This document shows, piece after piece, positions 47,875 through 58,299 of a DNA stretch of 64,000 bases (positions within the stretch are counted from its first letter, which is position 1; each line of letters starts with the position of its first letter). Origin of the DNA: Ceriagrion tenellum (Eukaryota > Arthropoda > Insecta > Odonata > Coenagrionidae); assembly GCA_963169105.1 (NCBI GenBank), contig OY720639.1, positions 52,867,848 through 52,931,847 of the forward strand, in the 5' to 3' direction. The notes beneath the pieces were generated by a model that worked only from the letters and a program-made list of their open reading frames with translations, made no database searches and was not told where the DNA came from. The position numbers were made by a program, and so were the translations under genes.

Positions 47875-48620
47875 CCACACTTCCCCTTCAAGAAATAGAC
47901 ACCTTCCCTCTCCCAAACCTCCCTCAATTCCCACTCCACACTCTCCCTCTCCTCACAACCATCTTCAACACCTTCACATCATCTCCGCTGAAGGATTTAC
48001 GTCCATAAGGCGATCTGTCTCCGGGAACGAAACCAAATTATGAGAAGTGTGAGAGGAAGGTGGAGGAGTAGAATGAATAAAAATTATGAATACGCCGTAA
48101 AGGAAGGGAGAAAAATGGGAGAGAGGGGTGAGGCTTTTTGGGGATGGAGGGAGAGGTAGATTTTTCGAAGAGTGTTCCTTGCCCGTGGAGGTGAGGGGTG
48201 GTTATCGGAGAACTAAGCTGTTCCCCAAGGTGTGCGTGTGTGTGAGGCGGTGGGTGGGGTAATGCCGGGAGGGAGTCCGGGGGGAGGATTCGGGAATGGT
48301 GGTGGTGGTTGGGGGTGCGTAGGAAGACGACGTGAGGAAGATGGGTAAACGAGGGGTGTGGTTTTAATTTCGCGGTGGGGGGGGGGCTTACGTGGGAGTC
48401 GTGGGAAGGCTGGTCTGGGGAAGAAGGAAGACAGATTTGCGCTACTTTTCGCCCATTTCTCTCTCCATCTTTCCCCTCCCCCAGTCCCCGAGACGAATGC
48501 AAGGATTCTCTCTAACCACTTCCCACCCTCCGTTCTCCATCATGCTCTCCCCAACCCCCTTGGTTCATTCTCCTCCCTTCCGACTCTCCCTCTCCCCCAG
48601 GCACACCCACCCTCTCGCCC
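47875..48620. repeat. CT, GA, CT triple block
   Basis: 47875-47990 is CT-rich, 48045-48420 is GA-rich and 48455-48620 is CT-rich on +. There are two strand switches in 750 bp. Confidence 0.7.
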
Positions 48621-48622
48621 CT

Positions 48623-48836
48623 TAATGTCAGAAATATTAATGTAGTTTACCTCCCGACTATTTTATTCCACTTCCATCGTCATTTCTCTCATCTTTCTTC
48701 TCTCCTCCAGTCCCAATTTTTTTCCATTTTTGTCTGCGCGGCATCCGCGGTTCTTCTGTATTTTAGTGGATCGCGCATGTTTCATGGGTCGATTCCAGGA
48801 CTCTCATCTATGGGAACCCCGTCCGAATACCGCGGT
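48623..48836 (+). mobile_element. Composite repeat unit 3: linker plus tRNA-like head
   Basis: AATGTCAGAAATATTAATGT, TATTTTATTCCACTTCCATC and CCATTTTTGTCTGCG lead into a head at about 48760-48836. The same modules occur at 49330-49512. A CT tract lies immediately upstream. Confidence 0.6.
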
Positions 48837-49329
48837 CCCTATTCGGCAGAGATGTTGCCGCGGAGGTAGATGGGGACCGTACCCTCCCCAAAAAATGTAT
48901 TTATTTGTTTTAAATTATGATCTTGAAGAGAAAGAATTTGATTTTTTATGAAGAAATAATCTGTTGTTGTCATATATTCACGGTTTATTTTTAATAAATA
49001 TATGCCTAATTAGTAAACGAAAGCTGTGGATATAGTTACTTTCAGAGCTCAGCGAATGTCTTTTTTTTAAATCGGCTGTTACCCATTAGTCTTTATTTCA
49101 CTCTAATTGTTTGAGCTCTCACTATTTTGCTCTTTAGAAAATGTATTCCGCTGAATTTTTATCCTCTACTTACACTATTCCCTTCACCCCCTCTGTAACC
49201 TCCCACAAATATGAAATCCTCTAGGTACGTTATAACTGCCAAGTGCCAACCCACTTATCCTCAAGGGCCCTATGATTTCAGTTATAGATTGCCCCTATAC
49301 ATATTACCAGATAACCCTATTTATCCCAT

Positions 49330-49512
49330 AGTGTCAAAAATATGTATTTAGTTTATTTCCGGGGTAATATTATTCCACCTTTATCATCACTTTTCCTTCA
49401 TTTCCATTTTCGTCTGCGGCACTATCGCCATGGCTCTGTAGTTGTTGAGGCGATTGGGTTGTGGTGGCTGGAGTATTGGTTTCCCGTCTGTGGTTTCGGG
49501 TTTGAACTCCGT
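49330..49512 (+). mobile_element. Composite repeat unit 4: linker plus tRNA-like head
   Basis: AGTGTCAAAAATATGTATTT, TAATATTATTCCACCTTTAT and CCATTTTCGTCTGCGGCACT. These are followed by GGTTGTGGTGGCTGGAGTAT and B box GGGTTTGAACTCC. Confidence 0.65.
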
Positions 49513-49566
49513 ACCCCTCCAGGGTGCCGCATAGGAGGTACTTATTATGCGGTATTCAATCCGTCG

Positions 49567-49620
49567 GATGGACTACCCGGTTTCGTGTCTCCATGTGGTG
49601 GGTTAGAATCCGGTCCCTTC
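49567..49620 (+). mobile_element. tRNA-like head or internal repeat of unit 4
   Basis: ATGGACTACCCGGTTTCGTG then GTGGGTTAGAATCCGG. It gives a second B-box-like site about 100 bp after the first, suggesting a dimeric head. Confidence 0.4.
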
Positions 49621-49729
49621 TAGGATGCCGTGAAGGAAGGGCTAGTCCTGAAAATACTATGCACATTGAAGGTGAAATAAATCTGTGGACGACCTGTCCG
49701 TTTTCATTATAATTGTACAGATATGAACT

Positions 49730-52180
49730 ACGCTGTTTCTCTTTCCGTCCGTCTTCCGTACCTAAAATCTCTCTTTTCTCCCCACCCACCGATCCATATA
49801 GGCGCAAATGAATCCTCAATTTCCTGGTTTCATTTGCCACTATTACTATTTGCTTACGAGATATTTTCCGGAAATCTCTCGCGAAATTTTGTAAGGGGAG
49901 GAAAACTTCGCGGAGCATCCTCAGGTCATTCGTTCACTACAGGAACTTAAATGTTTTTTGTTTATTTTTAGAATTTGAAGGACTTGATACGTCGCATTAA
50001 ATTTTATTGTCATATGCACTCTGATTGTCCGAAGACGTCACCGGTTGATTCTTCCTTTGGAGCTCCCACTTTTCCTCATGTTGATGGACTTTCTAAAGGA
50101 TGCTCATATTACTTCCTTTGATTCTCCTGATAATCGGCTACCTTGGTGGGAGTGAGGTAAAACGCTCACCTGCTAACCTGAGGTAGCAGGTAATAGTCCC
50201 GTATGAGGAAGTTTTTTACCCTTAGGGCATGGTTTCTTGCGTACGTCTTTATATATAATATAAATTCGGCTGAATTTGTGCTAAGCTATTGTTTTCAATA
50301 AACATTCATGGCAATCGCGGAAATTTCGTGGTTTCCCGATCTTTTATCCCGTGTTCATTATGGTGCCCCTGATCAGACCAAAAGTGTTTCGCCACAGCAC
50401 CTATTACCCTGTTCAAGTTATTTTCTCCACTTACTTATCCCGAATGCGTTTCGTCTGGTGGCTGGATGGAGTGCGGGTCGTAAGTGGTGAGGTGGGAATC
50501 GTCTAAGCGCGTTATTTGCTTTTCTTTTGCGTGCAACTCTTCGACTCTCCACTTCTTTTCACATCTCCCTTCTCCGCCTACTCTCTCCACACCGTGTTTT
50601 CCATTTCTTATTTTCCTCTTCAGCTTGTCTTCCCCGTCCTCGAAACTGTCTGCGCGTATCGGCTTTCGGTTGGTATAACTGACAGTGTTTCATCGTAGGC
50701 GTTGAGTGGTCGAGGCCTGAAATTCTTGCGAAAGCTTACCGTTCGGAAGCAAAAATGATATGTAGTGCAGGACTGGATAATGCTAAGGACCAAGGCACTG
50801 TTCTTGGTCTTGGCGTATGAAAGAGAATTGAAGCCAAAGATTTTTCTGAGGTGCCTTTGAGTTCTATGTGAACCTGCCCGCGTTTTTCCGAACAATTCCT
50901 TCGAAGGTATGACTGAAATACCTTCATTTGGGAATTTTTTCAGTGTCTTTACGTGGGAATGTTAAGAGTTCTCTAATTATTATTGCTTTTATAGTAATTT
51001 TTTTCAGTGCAGTGCCCTTGTATCTCGATATTTTTATTTGGTACGGGAGAAGTTGAATTACCCTTTTAAGGAAGGAATGCCTCGCGGAAGATAGTCCATG
51101 TTGCCTTGATATGAAGTATTTTCTGGGTGTGTGACCACCTTGTGAAGTAGTCTGCCTCTCCCGAGTGAAGAAATTTTATTCTTTATACTCCAAGAACTTA
51201 TCTGATTGGGTATTCTGTGAGCAGATCATATGATAACAACTGCCTTCCTACTATCATCAAAGTAAAAAATGTATATTCCTTGAAATTTTAATTCGAGGAA
51301 TTTTGCTTTCGACTTTCGTGTCTCAGCAACCAGTAAAAGCGAGGCCAGGTGAAAATGTTACTGGGTGCGAAAATGTTTTGACGCTTCGCACGAATCCTTG
51401 TGGAGAAAGGACTTATTTCGCGTTGCGCAATGGGTGGGAGACCAAGGGAGTTTATCATTGATAGTCTCAAGTAGTACTGTAGTACTATTTACTTATAGTA
51501 TTATGTTTCTCTATCTAATCTTTGTTGCGTATGCAGCTCATCTCACTGGATGAATATTTTCGTGTGATGGGTACAATAATTGATAAAATTTCCCCATTTC
51601 TGCGAAGGTGAGATTTCATAATATATTTGGTTTGTGCTTGACCAAATATTAAATGTCCTTGAAATCACTCTGCAGTTTAATGCTACTCCTACGTATAAAC
51701 CCTTCGTAAAATTAAGTTTCTACCCCTAATTAATATCTATAGGTATTGAACATCGTTGCTATGTTCGAAATATGAAAGCAAGTGCGTGATATGTGGTGGT
51801 ACAATATCCATTAAAGTAGAGATAAGCTAAAACGACGTTTCGTTTGGAGTACGGGGAATGTTTCTGGCATTCTTATTTGTATTTCTCGTCCTATTTATAT
51901 TGCTGTTGAAGTGTCGAAATATTTATTTTTAGTGGTATTTTCATCATATTACTGCATTGAATTGCTGTCATTAGCTGATCATAGCTCAGTGTGTCCTTCT
52001 CGTGTGATGGAACAGGTATCCTATGTTTGTTACGGCTACGTACATATCTGCCTTTTTCGTGAAGGATTCCTGCTGCCTTTTTGTATAAGTTAGCTGTTTT
52101 TAACATAGTTTGGTTTTCTTAAACCCTTGGTTTGAAAGCTATAAATCCGAGCGTTTGACGGCGTAGTATCGGGATATGAT
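49730..52180. other. AT-rich non-coding stretch
   Basis: No gene recognised. A weak tRNA-like head is listed at 50137. Confidence 0.4.
50137..50203 (+). mobile_element. Weak tRNA-like head
   Basis: GGCTACCTTGGTGGGAGTGA then ACGCTCACCTGCTAACCTGA. The B box (GGTAATAGTCC) is degenerate. Confidence 0.35.
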
Positions 52181-52188
52181 CTTGGTTG

Positions 52189-52215
52189 CCTGAAGATTTC
52201 ATAGAATTGAGAAAC
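52189..52215 (+). repeat. CCTGAWGA...GAAAC motif, copy 5
   Basis: CCTGAAGATTT is followed after 11 bases by GAAAC. Confidence 0.45.
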
Positions 52216-52954
52216 TTGATGTGTAAGGGACAGTGAATTTTTCTGCGATTTTAAGTGATGAATCCTCTTTGTGCCCTTATGCTTAATAGAAAGTATACAA
52301 TCGAAATGGTTGGATCGGAAAAATATGAAGGGCTAAGTTTACGCTTGAAAATATATCTTCTAATTACCTGATTGCGTTTTCAAACGCGTTAACTTGTTCG
52401 CACCCTTGTCACTTTTTGTTGTGCATGATGGGAACTCGGATACTCTTTTCCTAAACGTGGTTTCTCCTTCAGTGGTTGAAATGATACTTAATTTTGGGTT
52501 CACCTCGTCATGGGCGAGCGTGGGAGGAGTATGGTTAAATAATCTAAAGCGTATTTTCCAGAACTCGGTAGATTACCCATGTCATAAACCTCTTAGGTTA
52601 GTTAATCCATTTCGTCCACTCTGCGTACTCTGTGAGACACAACCCTGACTCTCACTTCATCCTTATGCTAGCTCTTCACATCCTGTGCACGTTGACTCTT
52701 GCCCCGGTAATCATTTTCCCCAGAAAAAGGTCACACTTTTTTTTCGTAAATTTTCACTCATCTTGCTTATTCTCTTCTCTTTTTATTAATCATCATTGCA
52801 CAGGTTCAACGACTTCACCTCACCTCGCTTTAAAGAGTGGGGGGCCCTAATCTCGTATTTGGTTTCTCGTTTTAAGAACTTCGTTTCGCCCCGGCATAAT
52901 ACAGTCTCCCCCATCTGGGGTAAGGCTGGGGTAAGCGGGGTTATTCAACTCTTC

Positions 52955-53220
52955 TTTGGGACTCCCTCCCTCTCTCTCTCGCTCTTTCTCTCTCCGTCTC
53001 CCTCTCTCTCTCTCTTTTCCCCCCTTCGTCAGTCTCTCCTCCTCCACCTTCCGCGAAATATCGACCACTTGGGGCCTCAGAACGGCAACAGAGGGTGGTG
53101 GTGGGTGTGAGTGGGATCCAGCCAGGCCAGCCGTAAGTTCTCTCCCTCTCCATCCCCACGCCATTCCGTCGTTCCCCCCCCTCCTCCCTTCTTTATCCGA
53201 CCCCGTTCCCCTCCTAATGA
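52955..53220 (+). repeat. Pyrimidine-rich tract with (CT)n microsatellite
   Basis: 52965-53020 is a nearly pure CT repeat. The rest is CT-rich, interrupted by a G-rich patch near 53085-53115. Confidence 0.8.
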
Positions 53221-53374
53221 TTCTCTATGAATATGGGAAAGGTTATTCCATAGTTCGCGGATGGGGTTGTACCCTTTCCCTCGGAGCCATCGAATAACTC
53301 CCCGGCCAGCCCCTGCTCCCCGTGCTATCCGCTAGAGTTTAAGGATGCAGGAGTTTCTCTATGAATATTACCTC

Positions 53375-53595
53375 CTCTTCTCTGCTAGTCTCTCTTCTCC
53401 TCCCCGGGCCTATTCTTTGCCCCCGTCTGGTGCACCAGCACCTCCTCCTCGCATAAAACAGCTCCTACCTCCCGCACTACCCACCTCCACATCTTGTCTC
53501 CCCTTTCCCGAGTACATGGACCGGGTTGCGTCACATTTAATGCACCTTTATCTTCCTTGCGTGTTCGCATTGCTCCTCATCTTCGCCCTCGGTTG
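53375..53595 (+). repeat. Pyrimidine-rich tract
   Basis: CT-rich. A tRNA-like head follows within 65 bp. Confidence 0.65.
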
Positions 53596-53658
53596 ACCTC
53601 TGCCAAAAAATGCTCACTTCCCTTTTCTGCTGACAATTGCGTGGGAAACAGGAAACCT

Positions 53659-53722
53659 GGGTAGGGTGGTGGTCTGCGTAAGGGTCCGGCCAGCCAAGGG
53701 ACCGTTTTTCGATACCCGGCCG
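53659..53722 (+). mobile_element. tRNA-like SINE head
   Basis: GGGTAGGGTGGTGGTCTGCG then TTTTTCGATACCCGGCC gives A-box-like and B-box-like segments at tRNA spacing. Confidence 0.5.
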
Positions 53723-53826
53723 TGGTTGATTTTACCCATCGAAACCTTTGCCTAACTTACTCGTGGTGTAAAACTCCCTTTCCCCTCCACAACAGAACTG
53801 TCATTCGTGATCCTACTATTTGTTTC

Positions 53827-53985
53827 TTGGGAGGCGACCGGCTACCTAGAACAAATTCCACTTTCTCTGGCGACTACTTAGAACCCTATGTGGTAAGTTT
53901 GTTCGAAGAGTGGGATTATTTCGGAAGTGAGGGGAGGGTGGAGAGAAACCCGGCGTTGGATCCAATTAAGTAGTCCTGCCCTCGG
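53827..53985 (-). mobile_element. SINE-like repeat family copy D
   Basis: GGGAGGCGACCGGCTACCTA and GAGGGGAGGGTGGAGAGAAA then CCCGGCGTTGG follow the family order. The central and right parts have diverged, and the head is missing. Confidence 0.5.
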
Positions 53986-53989
53986 CCTT

Positions 53990-54890
53990 ATTCAAATTAA
54001 GACATGAGAATCATCTCTTATCTCTTTCCTTGAACTAGAATTAGGATTATGGTATAAGTGAAAGGGTTACGAAAATATTTCTTGCTGAAGTTCATCATCA
54101 GGTAGCCTAAGTTTTGTGTTACGCTCTATACTTCCTGTACATGTTATTATGGAGTAAAATGACATAATTGTCAAATATCAGGTTCTTCATCTAGCTTTGC
54201 TAATTAGATTGTGGAATGTTAGTTACCCCCGCGTGTCAGTTTCCCTTCATATAAATTGGTAATGGTAAAATCAACTAGTTTTTCAGGCTTATTACTCCTG
54301 CCTTATGAGCTCCGAAGTCCCAAGTCATAAGATCCATCAATTCATTCGAAAAAGCGCTAATAACAGTTCAGATTGTGAATTCAATCGAGCGAAATAATTT
54401 CAGACTTCAATATACTTTCACTTGAGAGTAAACTTATTTTATGTTTAAATCTAGGGTTGAGAGTTTTGGCATATTTTTTTAAACTTCAGTCGAAAATTAT
54501 TACAGATAGCATAACGAAAAACAAATGAGCTCCCTCAAAGACAGGAATATCTCTTGATCAGTTTTTCTTTTCGACTTCAATAAACATGCTCCTCGTGTTA
54601 ATAAGTCGGCCTCTGCGGTACGGAAACTTGATGAATTCGGGTTTGAGCTGGTTGGTTGGTTTGATATTTTGTGATGTGTCCTGCACCTGCTGTAATGTTG
54701 ACCATTAAGAATTTACTTGCTATCATAAATTCGCATTTTTTCGCGACATTTAGCGAAAATGGGAGTGCATTAAGTATATTATTCAGAATTCATTACTGTT
54801 TGAAATTGAGTGAGAGTTGCAGGATGTATGCCACCTAATGCCTGTGCAATGCTAACAGCATAAAAAGTTACATTTCTCTTATCATTGGCT
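53990..54890. other. AT-rich non-coding stretch
   Basis: No gene recognised. It contains motif copy 6 (54077-54102). Confidence 0.4.
54077..54102 (-). repeat. CCTGAWGA...GAAA motif, copy 6
   Basis: On the minus strand, CCTGATGATGA is followed after 10 bases by GAAAT. The spacer includes TGAA-C-TTCA, a 4-bp hairpin. Confidence 0.45.
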
Positions 54891-54899
54891 TGCGTTGAA

Positions 54900-55155
54900 C
54901 GTTGAGCTTTATTATTAGGGAATTATCTAGGGAATGGAGGAAGGTAAACGGAAACACGATGTCGGCATTAGACTACTCTTCACGAAAGGCACCTTGAGGA
55001 CTCGCAGTTTATCGCCTCAGCTGTCGGATGAATTACTGAGCTTGGAAGTGCGGCATATGGTACCCAAGTAGGGTTAGAGTTTACCTCCTAAAATTCGCTG
55101 TCCGTATTAGGATTCAAATCCGAACCGTCAGGTTGAGAAGCTAGTACTCAACCCT
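54900..55155 (-). mobile_element. SINE-like repeat family copy E, with tRNA-like head
   Basis: GGAATGGAGGAAGGTAAACG, CGATGTCGGCATTAGACTAC and ACGAAAGGCACC are the shared body. At the right end lies an antisense head (55107-55155) reading GGTTCGGATTTGAATCC on the minus strand. It ends about 180 bp before the zinc-finger exon. Confidence 0.6.
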
Positions 55156-55301
55156 CCCCACCAACTCCATACCCTGAATATGGCAGAATTATTTTTATCT
55201 CCCCACTCCCTCTAAGTCCATGTCCCCCACTCTTCAAGACGATATTTGGTTGTCTTTTGTTGAGTCGGCATGAGAGCCATTCTTCTCTCTACGGGTCCTT
55301 T

Positions 55302-55332
55302 GACCTTTGCCCCCTCCCCCGGTCTGTTTCAG
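55302..55332 (+). promoter_or_regulatory. Splice acceptor of the zinc-finger exon
   Basis: A pyrimidine-dominated tract from about 55302 ends in GGTCTGTTTCAG. It is the AG nearest upstream of the coding-like sequence and gives a long open frame in the zinc-finger phase. Confidence 0.75.
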
Positions 55333-55781
55333 CCATCTTCCTGCCGCCAGCCGACTTGCTGGAAGCCGCCGCGCTGCTCCCAGCGGCCCAGGACGTATCA
55401 CCGCTGCACTCGCTGCCTTCATCCTCGTCTAACCCTATCCCGCCGCCGGAAGCAATCGGCCGGCGCAGCCTCCGTCGGTCCTCCTCGGGCAGGGAACGCG
55501 TCGACCCCCTGGAGGCCTTGGCTTATTTGGGCCCCGGGTGCTCACAGATGGTGCCGCAGCCGCTCCTGCCACCTCCGCCGAGCCAGTCTCTGGACCACCC
55601 CCCCTCGTGCCACAAGTGCCACCGGAAGTACTCGTGCCAGAAGTCCTTGATCCGGCACCTGAGGTACGAGTGCGGCATCGTCCCGATGTTCCAGTGCCAG
55701 GTGTGCAGCAAGAGGTTCGCGTACTACTACAAGATGATGGCGCACTTCGAGAAGAACCATGCGGGTCGAGGTGGAGTTTGA
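55333..55781 (+). CDS. lola-type alternative C-terminal zinc-finger exon
   Basis: This is a terminal coding exon for the C-terminal part of a BTB zinc-finger transcription regulator of the longitudinals lacking type. Two bases complete a split codon, so the upstream donor must be phase 1, and 148 codons and a TGA follow. Residues 1-91 are a Pro/Ala/Ser-rich linker (DLLEAAALLPA, SLPSSSSNP, PLLPPPPSQ). Residues 92-113 are a C-X2-C-X12-H-X4-C finger, with RHLRYEC at its end. GIVPMFQ bridges to a C-X2-C-X12-H-X4-H finger at 121-142, and six residues follow. The C2HC plus C2H2 pair with the RHLRYECG...P.FQC join is typical of lola exons. Lola isoforms share an N-terminal BTB dimerisation half and differ in DNA-binding fingers, acting in the nucleus in axon guidance and cell fate. 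No BTB exon is present here, so this is one exon of a larger gene. High GC at third positions contrasts with its surroundings. A different BTB gene using the same finger type is the main alternative. Confidence 0.82.
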
Positions 55782-56670
55782 GGGGCTGAACAGTGTTAAT
55801 GGGGATCCTTATGGATTTAAATTGGAAAAGTGAGGGTTGGAATATGGAAAGAATTACGTTAACTGTTGCTTTGCACGCGATACTCAGCTTACATGTGATT
55901 CCGAGGCTTCGAGGTGATCGGACACTGTCGCCTCGATGCCCCTAAAACTTCCTCCAGAACACGAAGGTCTTGTGTTGTATGTTACCCTGGTGGATCGCAA
56001 GACCTGTTGAGACGAATTTCTTCTGGCCGAGTTCGTTGCCTGACCGTGTATGCACAATCGTCTACTGTCCCTGAGATAGAAAAACAATACTTCCCATGTG
56101 TATGTGTGAATTTGCGAATATTTTTTGTGAAGCATTTTCCTGGCGCCAAGGGTCGTAATCCGGACAGGGGTTGAAAAGAAACGGTTTTCGTTGCAGTTAT
56201 ATTTCTTTTTCCTCCCTCCCATTCCGGACGAGCCAAGCAGAAAAGAGGTGAGGGTTGGTTTTTCGTTGTGGGGGAAATGCTTAAGGGATCCTGAGGCGAT
56301 CTCGTGAGATAGGCACCTCTACTGAATGCTAATTAAGAGGACGTGAGATTAAGAACAAAAAAAGAGATGCGTTCCCCTCCGCCCCTCGTCTTTCCCTCAT
56401 AAGTGACAAAAAACGTGTTTTTCGTGAAAAAAGGGGGAGAAAACGAAGGTGTTTTTTTCTCAAGAGGTTTGCGGGGGTAAAATGGTGAAGACATCCCAGG
56501 AGACGTCTCGACGTCCCACTGACCCTCGTTCATATTCTTGTTCAGTCTGTTGCTCACCCTTCCCCAATTGTTTTCGTGCGTGTGTGGATTTTTCAGCTCG
56601 ATTTTTTTCTTTTTAATAATGTTTGTTTTTTTAATTATTTTTACGCCTCCGCTGCTCTCTTGAAAAAAAA
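55782..56670 (+). other. Probable 3'UTR and downstream non-coding DNA
   Basis: This follows the stop of the zinc-finger exon. I saw no AATAAA close to the stop. The nearest clear one noted is about 1.7 kb downstream, at 57455-57460. Where the transcript ends cannot be decided from sequence. Confidence 0.35.
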
Positions 56671-56679
56671 ACCATTCCC

Positions 56680-57310
56680 GTCTCGAGCCGACGCAACACA
56701 TCCAAGCCCCCCGCTATGTCCCGCCCCTTACCATCGTCCTCGAGGCTTCTCAAGTCTTCCCTTCTCTGTTCTCCCCTCCCAACTGAACTCTCTCTCTCGC
56801 CCCTCCTTCTCTTCACTCTTCAGCGTGTTCCTTCCTTCGTGGCTCCACCCGAACGAACACTCGTATGCTTCCCTTGAGACGGGGGAGTGGAGGGGAAATG
56901 TGGGGGGGGGGAGGGAGGGTTGGAGCATGAGGAGGAAGAAGGGGGAGTGGGAATGCGGTAAAGACCTACCCCACGGCTTTTCGAGGTCTATCGGGGTGAA
57001 GTCTTCGGGGCTGTTGGCTGGCTGGCTGACTGCGTGGGTCGAGAGGGGAAGGTGGTACGCTCGGCTTACTTCCTCCTCGCTCACACTCCCTGCCACCCTC
57101 CCTTCATCCCTCTTCGCCCTCTGCCCCTTGGCGCCCCAGAAGAATGGAAGGGTTCCCTCTCTCACTCTCTCCCTAACCTTACCCTCCCCGTCTCCTTATC
57201 CCCTTTTCAGAAAACTGGTGAGAGACACTTCTCTCCCTGCCGTTCTCTCGCCCTGCATTTAACTTCCCTCTCAGCCTCTCCTCTCTTCTGCGACCTGCAC
57301 CTCTCCTCAT
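56680..57310. repeat. CT, GA, CT triple block
   Basis: 56680-56830 is CT-rich, 56880-56960 is GA-rich and 57065-57310 is CT-rich on +. If the transcript extends this far, the block would lie in its 3'UTR. The frames of 145-228 codons are low-complexity. Confidence 0.65.
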
Positions 57311-57319
57311 CGCCATAGG

Positions 57320-58090
57320 CACCCTACCCAATACTGAAGGAAAGCACACTGTAAGACGGTATTATTATGTCTGATTGAGGCTGGCCACTAGATGAGGTTT
57401 GTTTAAGTATACTTGGTTATACCCTAGGGTACAAACATAGATATCCTCCCCAATAATAAAATAAATTATATTAAGTCCCGGTGTCAAGGTGTTAGCTGGC
57501 TTTAGGCACAATATGACGTGGGCTTTACGGTAACCGGTTTCTAACAAAGCATTTCGGTCTTGTATATTGAATCAGACTATAAGTTTATTTAGTCTTCTGT
57601 ATCTATGGGAAAACGAATTATCATCGGATTTCATGGCGGAAAAATATTTAATGAATGGTTATAAAACCAAGGCGGAATAGTTTTCGACCAAAAATGTATT
57701 TGTACCTGACTTGATTCGCCTCCTCGGTGTCATTATAAAGTACAAAGTTAAGGTTGGTGATGTATTTATTTATTCGATAAGGGGGTGTATATTACCTTAA
57801 CTTAAATTTTTCTTAACTTAAACTTTTCCTGATTCTTATCCCGATGTCTCGAAAATAGCCTTGCCTGAATAAATGAAATAAAAATAATGGCCACGTAACG
57901 CATCTGTACAAACATGGGATATTTCACTTTATTTGTCCTATATTTTGTAGAAGTTGTCGGAAACCATCGAATACATTCTAATAAGCATTTTTCCTGCAAA
58001 AATCATGCGATTGATGTGTGTTACTCAGTTTAGCGCACGTTAACAGGATATTACAACCAAGTATTGCAATGAATTGCGAAAAATTTATAA
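57320..58090. other. AT-rich non-coding stretch
   Basis: It contains AATAAA at 57455-57460 and further A/T-rich words. No gene recognised. Confidence 0.4.
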
Positions 58091-58093
58091 TTT

Positions 58094-58142
58094 GACCGCG
58101 ATCCGAACTTGGATCTCCCAATTATCGGTAATGCCACCCAAA
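58094..58142 (-). mobile_element. tRNA-like SINE head
   Basis: On the minus strand, GGGTGGCATTACCGATAATT then GAGATCCAAGTTCGGATCG. The B box is shifted or decayed. Confidence 0.4.
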
Positions 58143-58217
58143 TTTAATTCAATTTTTATTTACATGGGGGTTCATGCGAATTGTGTATCTCCTCCTACCG
58201 TCGTCCTGAGGCGCATT

Positions 58218-58287
58218 TGTGCCAGGTGAACCACTTCACTGAAGCACTTGGCGTTATATCGAGGGATCAGGGTTCGAGTCCCGGTCG
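58218..58287 (+). mobile_element. tRNA-like SINE head with consensus B box
   Basis: GTGCCAGGTGAACCACTTCA then CAGGGTTCGAGTCCCGG. The B box GGTTCGAGTCC (58271-58281) is perfect. No paired acceptor stem or CCA context is visible, so it is a SINE head or tRNA pseudogene. Confidence 0.6.
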
Positions 58288-58299
58288 AAATGATTTGAT

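Noticed and set aside
55234..55760. Antisense and alternative-frame ORFs over the zinc-finger exon
   Set aside because: Shadows of the real exon. Only the frame ending at 55781 has the ordered Cys/His fingers.
57195..57220. Micro-exon-like TTTTCAG-AAAACTG-GTGAGA
   Set aside because: A 7-base exon in a CT tract is expected by chance, with no supporting context.
56576..57262. 228-codon frame downstream of the zinc-finger exon
   Set aside because: It crosses CT, GA and CT blocks with matching changes in residue composition and no motif.
58218..58287. Possible functional tRNA gene
   Set aside because: The B box is perfect, but no complete cloverleaf with paired acceptor stem could be drawn.
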